Source: SAR202 cluster bacterium bin87
Lineage (GTDB): Bacteria; Chloroflexota; Dehalococcoidia; Lucifugimonadales; UBA3495
NCBI GenBank assembly: GCA_002238825.1
Contig: MPNC01000002.1
Span: 301,180-365,179 of the forward strand
Length of the DNA: 64,000 nt
Direction of reading: 5' to 3'
This document shows, one piece after another, positions 28,251-41,398 of this stretch. Each line of letters opens with the position of its first letter. Positions within the stretch are counted from its first letter, which is position 1. Both the position numbers and the translations under genes were made by a program. Under the pieces are notes generated by a model. That model ran no database searches and had not been told where the DNA came from. It saw only the letters and a program-made list of their open reading frames with translations.

Positions 28251-29171
28251 CTACGCCGACAGATCGTGGAAAGCGGCCAACGCGGCCGTGATCCCGTCCC
28301 CCACCGCGGCTCCCAGCTGCCGGGTCGATTCCGCCCGGGCGTCGCCGCACACGTATACCTTCGGGATGTTCGTCCTCATGTGCAGGTCGCCGTGGATATG
28401 GCCCAATTCGTCCATATCCAGCTGGTCCTTGAAGGCCTCCGTGTTGGGGTGGAAACCGACGTACACGAAGGCGGCAGCAGTGGGATAGTCGTACACCTCG
28501 TCGGTCTTCAGGTTCTTGACCCGGGCCGCCTCCAGCACGTCATTCCCCACGAACTCCTCGACCACGTGGCTCCACAGCCATTTGTACTTGGGGTTGGAGA
28601 AGGCGCGGTCCTGCAGCACCTTGGTGGCGCGCAGCTCGTCTCTGCGGTGAATGATGGTCACGGAGTTGCAGATGCCCGTCAGATAGAAGCTCTCGTCCAT
28701 GGCGGAGTCGCCTCCGCCGATGACCACCACGTCCTGGCCCCGGAAGAAATTGCCGTCGCACACTGCGCAATACGAAACGCCACGCCCGCCGAACTCGTCC
28801 TCACCCGCCACTCCCAGCTTGTTGTGGGAACCGCCGGTGGCGATGATCAGAGCGCGCGCCGTGAAATCCCCCTCGGAAGTCCGGACCAGCTTCCGGTCCT
28901 CGTACAGGTTTTCCACCCCTTCGATTTCGGCAAACTCCATCTTGGCGCCAAACCGCTCGGCCTGGTTGTACATCTCGTCAGCCAGCGCCTGACCCTTCAC
29001 ACCATCACGGAACCCCGGATAGTTTTCAATATCGTCGGTAATCAGCAACTGCCCGCCCGGACCGATGCTTTCTATCATCAGCGTGCTGAGCATCGCGCGA
29101 GTCGAGTAGAGCCCAGCCGACAAACCCGCGGCGCCGGCGCCCAGGATCACAACATCGTAGTCGTTGGCCAT
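28251..29171 (-). CDS. trxB: Thioredoxin reductase
   Basis: TrxB passes NADPH electrons to thioredoxin. The 306-residue flavoprotein has an N-terminal FAD Rossmann motif (VVILGAGAAGLSAGLYS), the redox disulfide CAVC in GVSYCAVCDGNFF (about residues 135-140), and the NADPH motif VVVIGGGDSAMDE. The size equals the low-molecular-weight bacterial enzyme. No thioredoxin gene is adjacent. It is 16 bases from the epimerase gene on the same strand. Confidence 0.95.
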   Translation of the reverse strand: MANDYDVVILGAGAAGLSAGLYSTRAMLSTLMIESIGPGGQLLITDDIENYPGFRDGVKGQALADEMYNQAERFGAKMEFAEIEGVENLYEDRKLVRTSEGDFTARALIIATGGSHNKLGVAGEDEFGGRGVSYCAVCDGNFFRGQDVVVIGGGDSAMDESFYLTGICNSVTIIHRRDELRATKVLQDRAFSNPKYKWLWSHVVEEFVGNDVLEAARVKNLKTDEVYDYPTAAAFVYVGFHPNTEAFKDQLDMDELGHIHGDLHMRTNIPKVYVCGDARAESTRQLGAAVGDGITAALAAFHDLSA

Positions 29172-29187
29172 CTGGTGGATACCTCCT

Positions 29188-30237
29188 TTACCTGTTGGAT
29201 CCTTTGCCGGCCGCTGGCGCCGGGTTGGCGTGATGGCGGCGGCGTTCGGCCGTGGAACCCACGCGGTTGGCCCGCTGCGAGAACGAAGCCCGCACGTATT
29301 CCACCGAACGACGCAGCCCTTCCTCCAACGACACCGCGGGCGTCCACCTCAACTCTTTCTCCGCGCGCGTCGAGTCCAGGGCGATGTGGAGGACCTCGCC
29401 GGTGCGTCGGGGTCGATAGTCAGGCTCCTGGCCAAATTCCGTGATTTCCTGGAGCATCTCGTAGATCCGCGCGATGCTCACCTGTTCCCCGGTGCCAATG
29501 TTGTAGGTTCTGCCGTGGCCTTTGTTGACCGCCGCAAGGTTGGCCTGGACCACGTCCGACACGTATACGAAATCCCGTTCCTGGAGGCCGTCCCCGTAGA
29601 TATGCGGTCTGCGCTCGCTGAGCATCATTCCGGTGAAGATCGCGATGACGCCGGCCTCTCCGTCAGGGTTTTGTCCTGGACCGTAAACGTTGGCGTATCG
29701 AAGGATCGTGTAGTCCAGCCCGTACGTCTCATTGAACAACTCCAGGTACTGCTCACCGACGTATTTGGACAGGGCGTAGGGGGTGAGCGGGTTGACCCGC
29801 GTGTCCTCATCGCACGGGATCGTCTCCGGGTCGCCATAGATCGCGCCGCCGGTTGACGAAAAGATGAACTTCTCCACACCTTCGGAGGCCGCCGCCGCGA
29901 TCAACCGGATCGTTCCCATCACGTTGGCGTCAGCGTCAGCCACCGGATCAATCGCCGACTGGCGCACGCTGCTTTGGGCCGCCAGGTGAAACACGATCTC
30001 CGGCCGTTCCCGCTGGACGATCTGGGTCAGCCGGACATCGTTCAACTCCGCGTGATAAAAGGTCGCCTGATGATTAACATTCCGCAACTGACCGCTACTG
30101 AGGTTGTCCACCACTGCTACATCGTATCCGCTGTCCAGCAACCCGTCTACCAGATGCGAGCCGATGAATCCGGCCCCGCCGGTCACTAGCGCTTTTGTCC
30201 GTCGTGTCAAGTTGTTACGTCCGTTGCGTTCGATCAT
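29188..30237 (-). CDS. NAD-dependent epimerase/dehydratase (GalE-like)
   Basis: This 349-residue SDR-fold enzyme has the NAD-binding motif TGGAGFIGSHLVDGLL, the catalytic YxxxK (TPYALSKYVGEQYLE, about residue 150) with an upstream SSTGGAIYG Ser/Thr, and DLSSG-like early loop. It probably epimerises UDP-sugars (UDP-glucose 4-epimerase-like), providing sugars for the cell envelope. The C-terminus is extended by a basic tail (SQRANRVGSTAERRRHHANP). The exact substrate cannot be told. Its start sits near the MITE-like palindrome. Confidence 0.87.
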   Translation of the reverse strand: MIERNGRNNLTRRTKALVTGGAGFIGSHLVDGLLDSGYDVAVVDNLSSGQLRNVNHQATFYHAELNDVRLTQIVQRERPEIVFHLAAQSSVRQSAIDPVADADANVMGTIRLIAAAASEGVEKFIFSSTGGAIYGDPETIPCDEDTRVNPLTPYALSKYVGEQYLELFNETYGLDYTILRYANVYGPGQNPDGEAGVIAIFTGMMLSERRPHIYGDGLQERDFVYVSDVVQANLAAVNKGHGRTYNIGTGEQVSIARIYEMLQEITEFGQEPDYRPRRTGEVLHIALDSTRAEKELRWTPAVSLEEGLRRSVEYVRASFSQRANRVGSTAERRRHHANPAPAAGKGSNR

Positions 30238-30583
30238 GCTGATCGCAAATCATCTGCTATCGTAATTCAAACCACTGCCAGCGGCAACCAACCCCTTCCA
30301 TCGGTACTCGCTCAAACTTGATAGAGCAAGTCATCGGTACACCGTCGACCGACCGCCATCACCGGGCGCGTCAACCGGCATCCAAGCCTCACGCGTACCC
30401 AGTTTCGGTCGAACTGTCATTGCGAGCGAAGCGTGGCAATCTCGCGGTGGCGGCCGCGGTCTCTTGCAGCAACGAGATCGCCACGTCGCTGCGCTCCTCG
30501 CGATGACAAACTGGGTACGCGTGAGGCGTCCAAGTGGATCGTCCGCGATTGTGGTTTAATGCGCGGCGAAAGAGAGGTGCATT
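30238..30583. other. 346-bp intergenic stretch holding a MITE-like palindrome
   Basis: No gene is visible. The region contains the long inverted repeat at 30386-30527 and the ribosome site for the gene at 30584 (aagagaggt). Confidence 0.6.
30386..30527. mobile_element. MITE-like long palindrome (142 bp)
   Basis: Perfect 20-bp terminal inverted repeats, gcctcacgcgtacccagttt at 30386-30405 and its complement at 30508-30527, enclose a second, imperfect inverted repeat (tcattgcgagcgaagcgtgg ... cgctcctcgcgatgaca). A possible 6-bp direct repeat tccaag flanks the element at 30381 and 30529. It codes for nothing, so it needs a transposase from elsewhere. Elements containing cattgcgagcgaagcg are known from several bacterial genomes, including Chloroflexota. 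Confidence 0.7.
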
Positions 30584-31258
30584 ATGGCCAAGAAAAAGGG
30601 CTCCGCCCTGCTGATCGTCTACACCGACGTGGACATTGAGAACGACGCAGAATTTAACGCCTGGTACAACGAGGAACACGTGCCGGAACGCCTCAGCGCT
30701 CCCGGGTTTCTGGACGCCGCCCGTTACGAAGCGCTGAAAGGTGGCCCACGTTACCTGGCCGTTTACGAGTTGGAGACCGCCGACGCCCTGCAGACCGACG
30801 AATACCTGCGCATGAGCCAGAACCCGACGGAGTGGACCAGGCGCATGTCGCCCAACGTGGTCGGTCGCGGCACCGTGCGCATCGCCTGCACCCAGATCTA
30901 TCCGGAGGAAAGTGATCCGCACACCCTGGGGAGGGGCATGGCTCCCGCCTTGCAGATCGGTCGGATGGATGTTCCCGCCGACATCGAGGCCAGGTACAAC
31001 GAGTACTACGACACCGTCCGCACGCCGGCAAATCTGCAGATACCCGGTTGCCTCCACGTTCGCCGCTATCACGTGGTCGAAGGCAGCCCCAAGTACCTGA
31101 CGATGTACGAGTTCGAGCACGAAAAGGTTCCGGAAACCCTGGCCTGGGAGAACCAGCGCCGCCAGGACACCATGCACGAATACATCGGCGGCTCCTACGG
31201 CCATGCTCCGGGCTCGCCCGGAGTTTACCGCCGTGTCCAGCCGCCCCGTTCCTTCTGA
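30584..31258 (+). CDS. Tandem dimeric alpha-beta-barrel (EthD-like) protein
   Basis: This 224-residue protein holds two similar halves. The first has AEFNAWYNEEHVPERLSAPG then AARYEALKGGPRYLAVYELE; the second has EARYNEYYDTVRTPANLQIP and RRYHVVEGSPKYLTMYEFE. Each looks like a ferredoxin-like alpha-beta-barrel of the EthD/monooxygenase type, so one chain would form the dimer that other proteins make from two. The function is unknown; such folds bind or oxidise small hydrophobic compounds. An LLM oxidoreductase follows 86 bases later. Confidence 0.72.
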   Translation: MAKKKGSALLIVYTDVDIENDAEFNAWYNEEHVPERLSAPGFLDAARYEALKGGPRYLAVYELETADALQTDEYLRMSQNPTEWTRRMSPNVVGRGTVRIACTQIYPEESDPHTLGRGMAPALQIGRMDVPADIEARYNEYYDTVRTPANLQIPGCLHVRRYHVVEGSPKYLTMYEFEHEKVPETLAWENQRRQDTMHEYIGGSYGHAPGSPGVYRRVQPPRSF

Positions 31259-31344
31259 CCATAAAACGGTTGCGCCGGCCCACATGTTAGAATGGCGCAA
31301 CCGCAAACTCCTGATCTTCCTATAGCCATCTGAGGAGGCAATCG

Positions 31345-32511
31345 ATGAACGCTCCGGCCCGAATGAAATTTGGCGTGTTTATGGCCCCGTTCCACCGGGT
31401 CGGTGAGAACCCGACGCTGGCCCTCGAGCGTGACCTCGAGCTGCTCCAATGGCTGGACCACCTGGGTTACGACGAAGCTTGGATCGGCGAGCACCACAGC
31501 GCCGGCTGGGAGACCATCGCCTCGCCGGAAGTGTTCATGGCCACCGCCGCCGAGCGCACCCGCAACCTGCGCCTGGGCACCGGCGTCGTCAGTCTCCCCT
31601 ATCACCATCCCTACATGGTGGCCAACCGCATGGTGCTCCTGGATCACCTGACCCGCGGGCGCGTGATGCTCGGGGTCGGGCCCGGCGCGCTGGCTTCCGA
31701 CGCCTACATGTTCGGCATCGACCCGGCCCGTCAGCGCGAGATGATGGACGAGTCCCTGGGCGCGATCAAACGCCTGATGGACAGCGACGAACCCTACACC
31801 TACACGAGCGACTGGTTCGAATTGCACGACGCCCACCTGCAGTTGCGCCCCTATCAGCAGCCCTTCCCCCTGGTCGTGGCATCGGTTCAGTCGCCAGCGG
31901 GAGTTACGACGGCAGGCAAGTACGGCGCCGGCGTAATATCCCTCAGCGTTCCCCGCGACATGGTGCGCTCCACCAGCCTGAAAGACCAGTGGGCCATCGC
32001 CGAGGAGACCGCCGCCGAGCACGGCCAGACCGTAAAGCGCGAGGAATGGCGCCTTTCCGTCGGCGTCCACCTGGCCGAGTCCAAAAAGCAGGCCCAGGAG
32101 GACATCCGCGAAGGTTCCGCCCGCGTGGTGACCGAGTACTTCGGGAATACCCTTGGCCATGAAGTCCCCGACGTTCCTCGCGACCAGATCGTCGACTTTA
32201 TGACCGATAACAAGCAGTGGATCGTCGGAACGCCCGATGACTGCATTGAGCGCATCAACGAACTGCAGGAAATGTCCGGCGGGTTCGGCGGAATGCTGGT
32301 TCGGGTGGAAGACTGGGCTCCCCGCGACAAGCTCCATCGCTCGTACGAACTGCTGGCCCGGTACGTGATGCCCCAGTTCCAGGGCAGCCTGTCCGGCATC
32401 CAGACCTCCCAGCAGTGGGCGTCGGACCTTCGTGAAACGCTCCAGGTCAACCGCCGCGCCGGCCTCGACCGTGCGACGCAGACCTACGAGGCAAGCCGCC
32501 AGCAACGCTGA
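31345..32511 (+). CDS. LLM-class flavin-dependent monooxygenase
   Basis: This 388-residue protein belongs to the bacterial luciferase-like TIM-barrel family: MKFGVFMAPFHRVGENPT at the N-terminus, LGYDEAWIGEHHS, and LGTGVVSLPYHHPYMVANRM. These use reduced FMN and oxygen to insert or remove oxygen on organic substrates (alkanes, sulfonates, nitriloacetate). A partner flavin reductase is not in the window. This family is abundant in SAR202 Chloroflexota. The ATG at 31345 follows a GAGGAGG site. Confidence 0.9.
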   Translation: MNAPARMKFGVFMAPFHRVGENPTLALERDLELLQWLDHLGYDEAWIGEHHSAGWETIASPEVFMATAAERTRNLRLGTGVVSLPYHHPYMVANRMVLLDHLTRGRVMLGVGPGALASDAYMFGIDPARQREMMDESLGAIKRLMDSDEPYTYTSDWFELHDAHLQLRPYQQPFPLVVASVQSPAGVTTAGKYGAGVISLSVPRDMVRSTSLKDQWAIAEETAAEHGQTVKREEWRLSVGVHLAESKKQAQEDIREGSARVVTEYFGNTLGHEVPDVPRDQIVDFMTDNKQWIVGTPDDCIERINELQEMSGGFGGMLVRVEDWAPRDKLHRSYELLARYVMPQFQGSLSGIQTSQQWASDLRETLQVNRRAGLDRATQTYEASRQQR

Positions 32512-32540
32512 ACGTGGCGAATCACCGAACATCAACGCGC

Positions 32541-32572
32541 GGGGGCGGCAGATTGCCGCCCCTGCGGTTTTT
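32541..32572 (+). terminator. Rho-independent terminator after the LLM gene
   Basis: Stem ggggcggca / tgccgcccc (loop gat) is followed by TGCGG and TTTTT, 30 bases past the stop of the LLM oxidoreductase gene. Confidence 0.85.
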
Positions 32573-32740
32573 CAGCATGCGCCGCCTCCACGCTCCCGAG
32601 AGCACTGCATCCCTCCTGCCGAGCCGACCGGCGGGGCCGACCTATCCGAATAGCAGGGGACATCCCGTCCGCACTTTGGCCTCGCGCAAAGTACCGCCAG
32701 CGCCGCTCCATCAATTCGACGGCGCATTCGAGCGCCGGGT

Positions 32741-32746
32741 TATAAT
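32741..32746 (+). promoter_or_regulatory. Probable -10 for pyk
   Basis: TATAAT lies 39 bases upstream of the pyk ATG (32786), in line with a transcription start near 32753. No convincing -35 at 16-18 bases. Confidence 0.5.
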
Positions 32747-32785
32747 GGCAAAAAGATAGAGGACCATGGAGCAGAGGTAGACGTT

Positions 32786-34240
32786 ATGCGCAAGACTAAA
32801 ATTATCGCCACCATAGGCCCAGCATCCCGGTCCCCGGAAATTCTGGACCGCCTCATCGGCGCCGGCATGGACGTCGCCCGCCTCAATTTCTCCCACGGTA
32901 CGCTGGAAGAGCACGCCGAAGTTATAGCGAACGTGCGGGCAGCGTCCGAAAAACACAACCGGCCCGTGGCCGTCCTGCAGGACCTGGGCGGCAACAAGTT
33001 CCGTCTGGGCAACATGGCGGAACCGGCGCAGTTGAACTTTGGGGATGAAGTTTCGATCATCAACGAACCCAACTCCGGTTCTCCGTACCTCCTTCCTTTC
33101 CCCGAGCCGGATATTCTGCGCAGCATGCGTCCCGGCAACCTGGTATACATCTCCGACGGAACGGTCTGCCTGGAAGTCCTGGAGGTAACACCGGACCTCG
33201 AAGTTAAGACCCATGTCCGTAACGGGGGCAATCTCTCTTCGTACAAGGGCGTCAACCTCCCTGACGTGCCCATCGATATGCCGGTCATCACCGAAAGCGA
33301 CAAGATCGCCCTGCAGTTCGGAGTCGAACAGGAAGTGGACTGGGTAGCGCTGTCGTTCGTGCGCACCGGCGAAGATGTCCGCTACGCCCGCGCCTATCTC
33401 AACCAGCTCGGCAGCCGCGCCCCGGTCATGGCCAAGTTGGAGCGCCGCGAGTGCATCGCGAACCTGGACGACATCCTCGGGGAAGTGGATGGCATCATGG
33501 TCGCCCGGGGCGACCTCGGCGTGGAGATGCCGATGGAGGAAGTCCCCGTCATCCAGAAGGATATGGTCACCCGGGCCAATCGGGCCGGCCGCATCTCCTC
33601 GGTCGCCACCCAAATGCTGCGGTCAATGGTCAACTCGCCCACGCCAACTCGAGCCGAGGTGTCCGACATCGCCAACGCCGTGCTTGACGGGTGCGACTCC
33701 ATTCTGCTGTCCGACGAAATCGCCGTGGGCTCGTATCCGGTGGAGGCGGTGCGCATCGCCGATGCAGCCATCGTCCAGGCCGAAAAGATGTACCACTACT
33801 ACTCCGAGTTCCCCCAGCGTGACCAGACCCAGTCCGTCACCTGGGGAGCCACCCAGCTGGCCAAGTCGCTCAATGCCAAACCTATCGTGATCACGAGCAC
33901 GGGGCGCGCCGCCTACGAGATTTCACGTTTTCGGCCAGAGAACGACATCATCGTGTTCTCGCATGACATGGCCGTACAGCGTCGCGTGTGCATGGCCTGG
34001 GGACTAAATCCCAAGGGAGTCCTCCCCGCCGAGCGGGACGTGGCCAAGTTGGTCACCATGCTGGTCGACGCGGCGATGGCGACGGGCATGGTTTCGGAGC
34101 GGGACGTGGTCACCCTGGTACACGGCTTCATGACCGGCGTTACCGGGACGACCAACACCATCCAGGTGCTCAACATCCAGGAATACCTGGATCACATTGG
34201 TCGGAACGCAGTTGCTTCGGCGGCGCCGGACGCGGTCTAA
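32786..34240 (+). CDS. pyk: Pyruvate kinase
   Basis: Pyruvate kinase makes ATP from phosphoenolpyruvate. The 484-residue product has TKIIATIGPASRS, RLNFSHG, the catalytic Lys in MAKLERREC, the VARGDLGVEMP metal motif and the VATQMLRSM segment. The potassium-site region reads QDLGGNKFRLG; Leu and Lys at the positions normally Thr/Glu match the potassium-independent class, though Gly-Asn for Gly-Pro is unusual. The LSGETA-type motif reads LSDEIAVG. The C-terminal allosteric domain is complete and ends TNTIQVLNI before a short tail. It is convergent with gltD. Confidence 0.93.
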   Translation: MRKTKIIATIGPASRSPEILDRLIGAGMDVARLNFSHGTLEEHAEVIANVRAASEKHNRPVAVLQDLGGNKFRLGNMAEPAQLNFGDEVSIINEPNSGSPYLLPFPEPDILRSMRPGNLVYISDGTVCLEVLEVTPDLEVKTHVRNGGNLSSYKGVNLPDVPIDMPVITESDKIALQFGVEQEVDWVALSFVRTGEDVRYARAYLNQLGSRAPVMAKLERRECIANLDDILGEVDGIMVARGDLGVEMPMEEVPVIQKDMVTRANRAGRISSVATQMLRSMVNSPTPTRAEVSDIANAVLDGCDSILLSDEIAVGSYPVEAVRIADAAIVQAEKMYHYYSEFPQRDQTQSVTWGATQLAKSLNAKPIVITSTGRAAYEISRFRPENDIIVFSHDMAVQRRVCMAWGLNPKGVLPAERDVAKLVTMLVDAAMATGMVSERDVVTLVHGFMTGVTGTTNTIQVLNIQEYLDHIGRNAVASAAPDAV

Positions 34241-34277
34241 AGCCCGACCGATACGCCGGCAACACGCCTGAAATGCA

Positions 34278-34306
34278 ACGACGGGCTGGACAATCCAGCC
34301 CGTCGT
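34278..34306. terminator. Bidirectional hairpin terminator between pyk and gltD
   Basis: Arms acgacgggctgg / ccagcccgtcgt with a 5-base loop form a perfect 12-bp stem between convergent genes; ATCGTATT follows on the plus strand. Confidence 0.75.
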
Positions 34307-34333
34307 ATCGTATTCGGGTCCGTCGGGCGACGG

Positions 34334-35777
34334 CTACTCAGCGGCGCTCGATCGCGGCAAGCGGCTGGCTCCCGCCGACAGGTACTGGTCCACACCGCGC
34401 GCCACGTCCCTTCCTTCGGCAATCGCCCACACCACCAGCGACTGGCCGCGAACCATGTCGCCGCCGGCGAATATGCCCGGGACCGAAGTCATCTTGTTGT
34501 CATCAACTTTGACGTTGCCTCGGCCGTCCAACTCAACGCCGAGTTGGTCGATCATCCCGCCGTGTTCCGGATGCAGGAACCCCATCGCGAGCAGCACCAG
34601 GTCGGCGTCCACGCTGAATTCGCTGCCCGGAACTTCCGCCATCTGGAAGCGCCCGTTTTCACCCCGCGTCCAGTCGACACGCACGGCGTGCAGCCGGTTG
34701 ACCTGACCATTCGCTCCGGAAAGCGACTTGGTGAGGATGTTGTAATCGCGCACCCCGCCTTCTTCGTGGGCACCGGATGTGCGCAGGATCATTGGCCAGA
34801 GCGGCCACGGGTTGTCGTCCGGGCGCGTTTCGGGCGGTTCCGGCAACAACTCGAACTGGTGGACGATCTCGGCTCCCTGCCGATGCGCGGTGCCCAGGCA
34901 GTCGGCCCCGGTGTCGCCCCCGCCCAGGATGATAACTCGCTTGCCCTCGGCCGTGATTTGATCGCCAATGCTCTCGCCCGCCAGCAACCGGTTCTGCTGT
35001 GGCAGGTATTCCATGGCAAAGTGCACGCCGTCCAGATCACGTCCCGGCACGTCAAGGTCCCTCGCCTGGGTGGAACCGCCGGTAAGGCACACCGCATCGT
35101 ATTCTTCCAGGAGTCGCTCGGCGGGGTAATTCCCCCCGACATTGACGCCGGTGCGAAACTCGATACCCTCTGCTTCCATCAACTGGACCCGGCGTTGAAC
35201 CACCGACTTTTCCAGCTTGAAATCGGGAATGCCCAGCATCAGCAGACCGCCGATATAGTCCGCTCGCTCCAGCACCGTGACCGTGTGTCCCGCCCGGTTC
35301 AACTGCTGAGCCGCAGCAAGTCCCGAGGGCCCGCTCCCGACCACGGCTACCGTTTTGCCCGTGCGCGTCGCAGGTACCTCCGCTTTGATCCAGCCCTGCT
35401 CAAACCCCCGGTCGCTGATCTCTTTCTCGATGTATTCGATGGTCACCGGGTCGGCATTGATGCTGAGCACGCAGGACGCCTCACACGGAGCCGGGCAGAT
35501 CCGGCCCGTGAATTCAGGGAAGTTGTTGGTGCTGAGCAGGATTTCCAGCGCCTGCTCCCAATTCCCCAGGTACACCTGGTGGTTGAAGTCCGGGATTACG
35601 TTCCCCAAGGGGCAACCCATGTGGCAGAACGGCACGGCACAATCCATGCATCGCCCGCCCTGCTCCGTCGCCTGTTGGTCCGACCAGCGGTGGTAATACT
35701 CGCGGTAGTCTCCGATGCGTTCCGATGGAGGGCGGCGCTCCGGCGGAGTGCGACCGAATTCCACAAAGCCGGTGACT

Positions 35778-35785
<8 letters not shown>
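34334..35785 (-). CDS. gltD: Glutamate synthase small subunit
   Basis: GltD feeds NADPH electrons to GltB for glutamate formation from glutamine and 2-oxoglutarate. The 483-residue product has the N-terminal iron-sulfur cysteines (CMDCAVPFCHMGCPLGNVIP and RICPAPCEASC), the FAD motif VAVVGSGPSGLAAAQQLNRA and the second nucleotide motif VIILGGGDTGADC. Length and order match bacterial GltD. Its start overlaps the gltB stop by 8 bases, so translation is coupled. Confidence 0.97.
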
Positions 35786-40325
<4,540 letters not shown>

Positions 40326-40351
40326 GGCTGCACCCTGCGGTCGCTGGAACA

Positions 40352-40552
40352 ATGAAAAAACAGCCAGCTATGCTGAAAGCTGTTCCCATAAACGGGGTCA
40401 GGGAACTCCTCGCCGCTGGCAAAATCAGTTTGTGTAATATATCACAATTGGTAGGGATTGCAAGGCAAACCATCGCCGGCCTATACTCCCGCAACCTTCA
40501 CGTGGGAGTCTACGACGACTTGGAAAATCAACTTGTGACTGCGGCCCGATGA
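40352..40552 (+). CDS. Small XRE/HTH-type DNA-binding protein
   Basis: This 66-residue protein has a helix-turn-helix of the small Cro/CI type: GVRELLAAGKISLCNISQLV followed by GIARQTIAGLYSRN, then YDDLENQLV. That pattern (a short N-terminal helix, recognition helix after LVGIARQTI, closing helix) resembles HTH_26. Its TGA overlaps the ATG of rsfS (ATGA), so the pair is translationally coupled, which supports a real gene. No ribosome site is visible before ATG 40352; ATG 40370 is an alternative start. It could regulate itself and the facing gltB. Confidence 0.55.
   Translation: MKKQPAMLKAVPINGVRELLAAGKISLCNISQLVGIARQTIAGLYSRNLHVGVYDDLENQLVTAAR
40431..40446. promoter_or_regulatory. CRP/FNR-like palindrome
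   Basis: TGTGT-N6-TCACA is one base from the CRP consensus TGTGA-N6-TCACA. It overlaps the -10 of the gltB promoter, so binding would be expected to repress gltB. It also lies inside the small HTH gene. Confidence 0.45.
40436..40463 (-). promoter_or_regulatory. Probable gltB promoter
   Basis: Minus-strand TTGCAA (40458-40463), 16-base spacer and TATATT (40436-40441). It would give a leader of about 105 bases before gltB and runs through the small HTH gene antisense. Confidence 0.5.
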
Positions 40553-40914
40553 CCAGTACTACCGACACATTAACGCCTGCCGACGTTGCCCGCCTGGCCG
40601 TGGACGTTGCCGCCGACAAGCTGGCCTCGGACATCGTCATGCTCGATCTTCGGGAGTTGACGGCCTTCGCCGACTATTTCGTCGTGATGACCGCCGATTC
40701 CGCGCGTCAGATCGAAGCGCTGGAAGAAGATCTTTCAGCAGCTATGAAGGAAGCCAGCGTCGCGCGGCACCATCGCGAGGGCACACCGGCGTCAGGCTGG
40801 GTTCTTCTCGATTTCGCCGGCGTGGTGATCCATATTTTCGGGCCGGAAGAGCGTCGCTTCTTCGGGTTGGAGCGCCTATGGAGCCGCGCCCCGCAGGTGG
40901 TCAGGATTCTCTGA
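40549..40914 (+). CDS. rsfS: Ribosomal silencing factor RsfS
   Basis: RsfS binds ribosomal protein L14 and blocks subunit joining in poor nutrition. The 121-residue product has the family's [20 protein letters not shown] start of the domain, then [22 protein letters not shown] and [12 protein letters not shown]. The ATG at 40549 overlaps the stop of the HTH gene. Its 3' end overlaps convergent ndk by 14 bases. Confidence 0.93.
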   Translation: MTSTTDTLTPADVARLAVDVAADKLASDIVMLDLRELTAFADYFVVMTADSARQIEALEEDLSAAMKEASVARHHREGTPASGWVLLDFAGVVIHIFGPEERRFFGLERLWSRAPQVVRIL

Positions 40915-41353
40915 GCCAGGGGTCGTTGCTGCGCACGTAATCCAGCGCGTGGCCCGGTTCAAAGAACAGCCCGATCTCCCGCTCCGCCGACTCTGGGCTG
41001 TCCGATCCGTGGACAATATTGCGTCCGGTGTCGATCCCCAGGTCCGCCCGTATCGTACCCGGCGTTGCCTCAGCCGGGTTCGTGGCCCCGATGGTCTGCC
41101 GCGCCAGCGCCACCGCGTTATCCGATTCCCAGATCATGGCAACGATGGGTCCCGACGTGATGAAGTCCACCAGCGACGGGAAGAAGGGCCGCTCGACGTG
41201 CTCCGCATAGTGCCGCCTGGCCAAGCCCTCGTCTACGATCATCAGGCGGATGGCCACCAGCTTCAGCCCTCGACGTTCCAGCCGTGAGATCACCTCGCCG
41301 ACGAGGCCGCGCTGTATGCCATCGGGTTTGATGGCGACGAAAGTCCGTTCCAT
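40901..41353 (-). CDS. ndk: Nucleoside diphosphate kinase
   Basis: Ndk equalises nucleoside triphosphate pools by phosphorylating NDPs through a phospho-histidine. The 150-residue product has [20 protein letters not shown] at the start and [16 protein letters not shown] with the active-site His near residue 118. All family blocks are intact. It is 45 bases beyond tsaB on the same strand and overlaps rsfS tail-to-tail. Confidence 0.96.
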   Translation of the reverse strand: MERTFVAIKPDGIQRGLVGEVISRLERRGLKLVAIRLMIVDEGLARRHYAEHVERPFFPSLVDFITSGPIVAMIWESDNAVALARQTIGATNPAEATPGTIRADLGIDTGRNIVHGSDSPESAEREIGLFFEPGHALDYVRSNDPWLRES

Positions 41354-41398
41354 ATGGTTTGCTTGCTCCTTGTGATTGATGAGTTCGTGATGACGGCG

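Noticed and set aside
30389-31306. 305-codon minus-strand ORF over the MITE and barrel gene
   Set aside because: It reads through the palindrome and the reverse of a clear plus-strand gene; no start signal.
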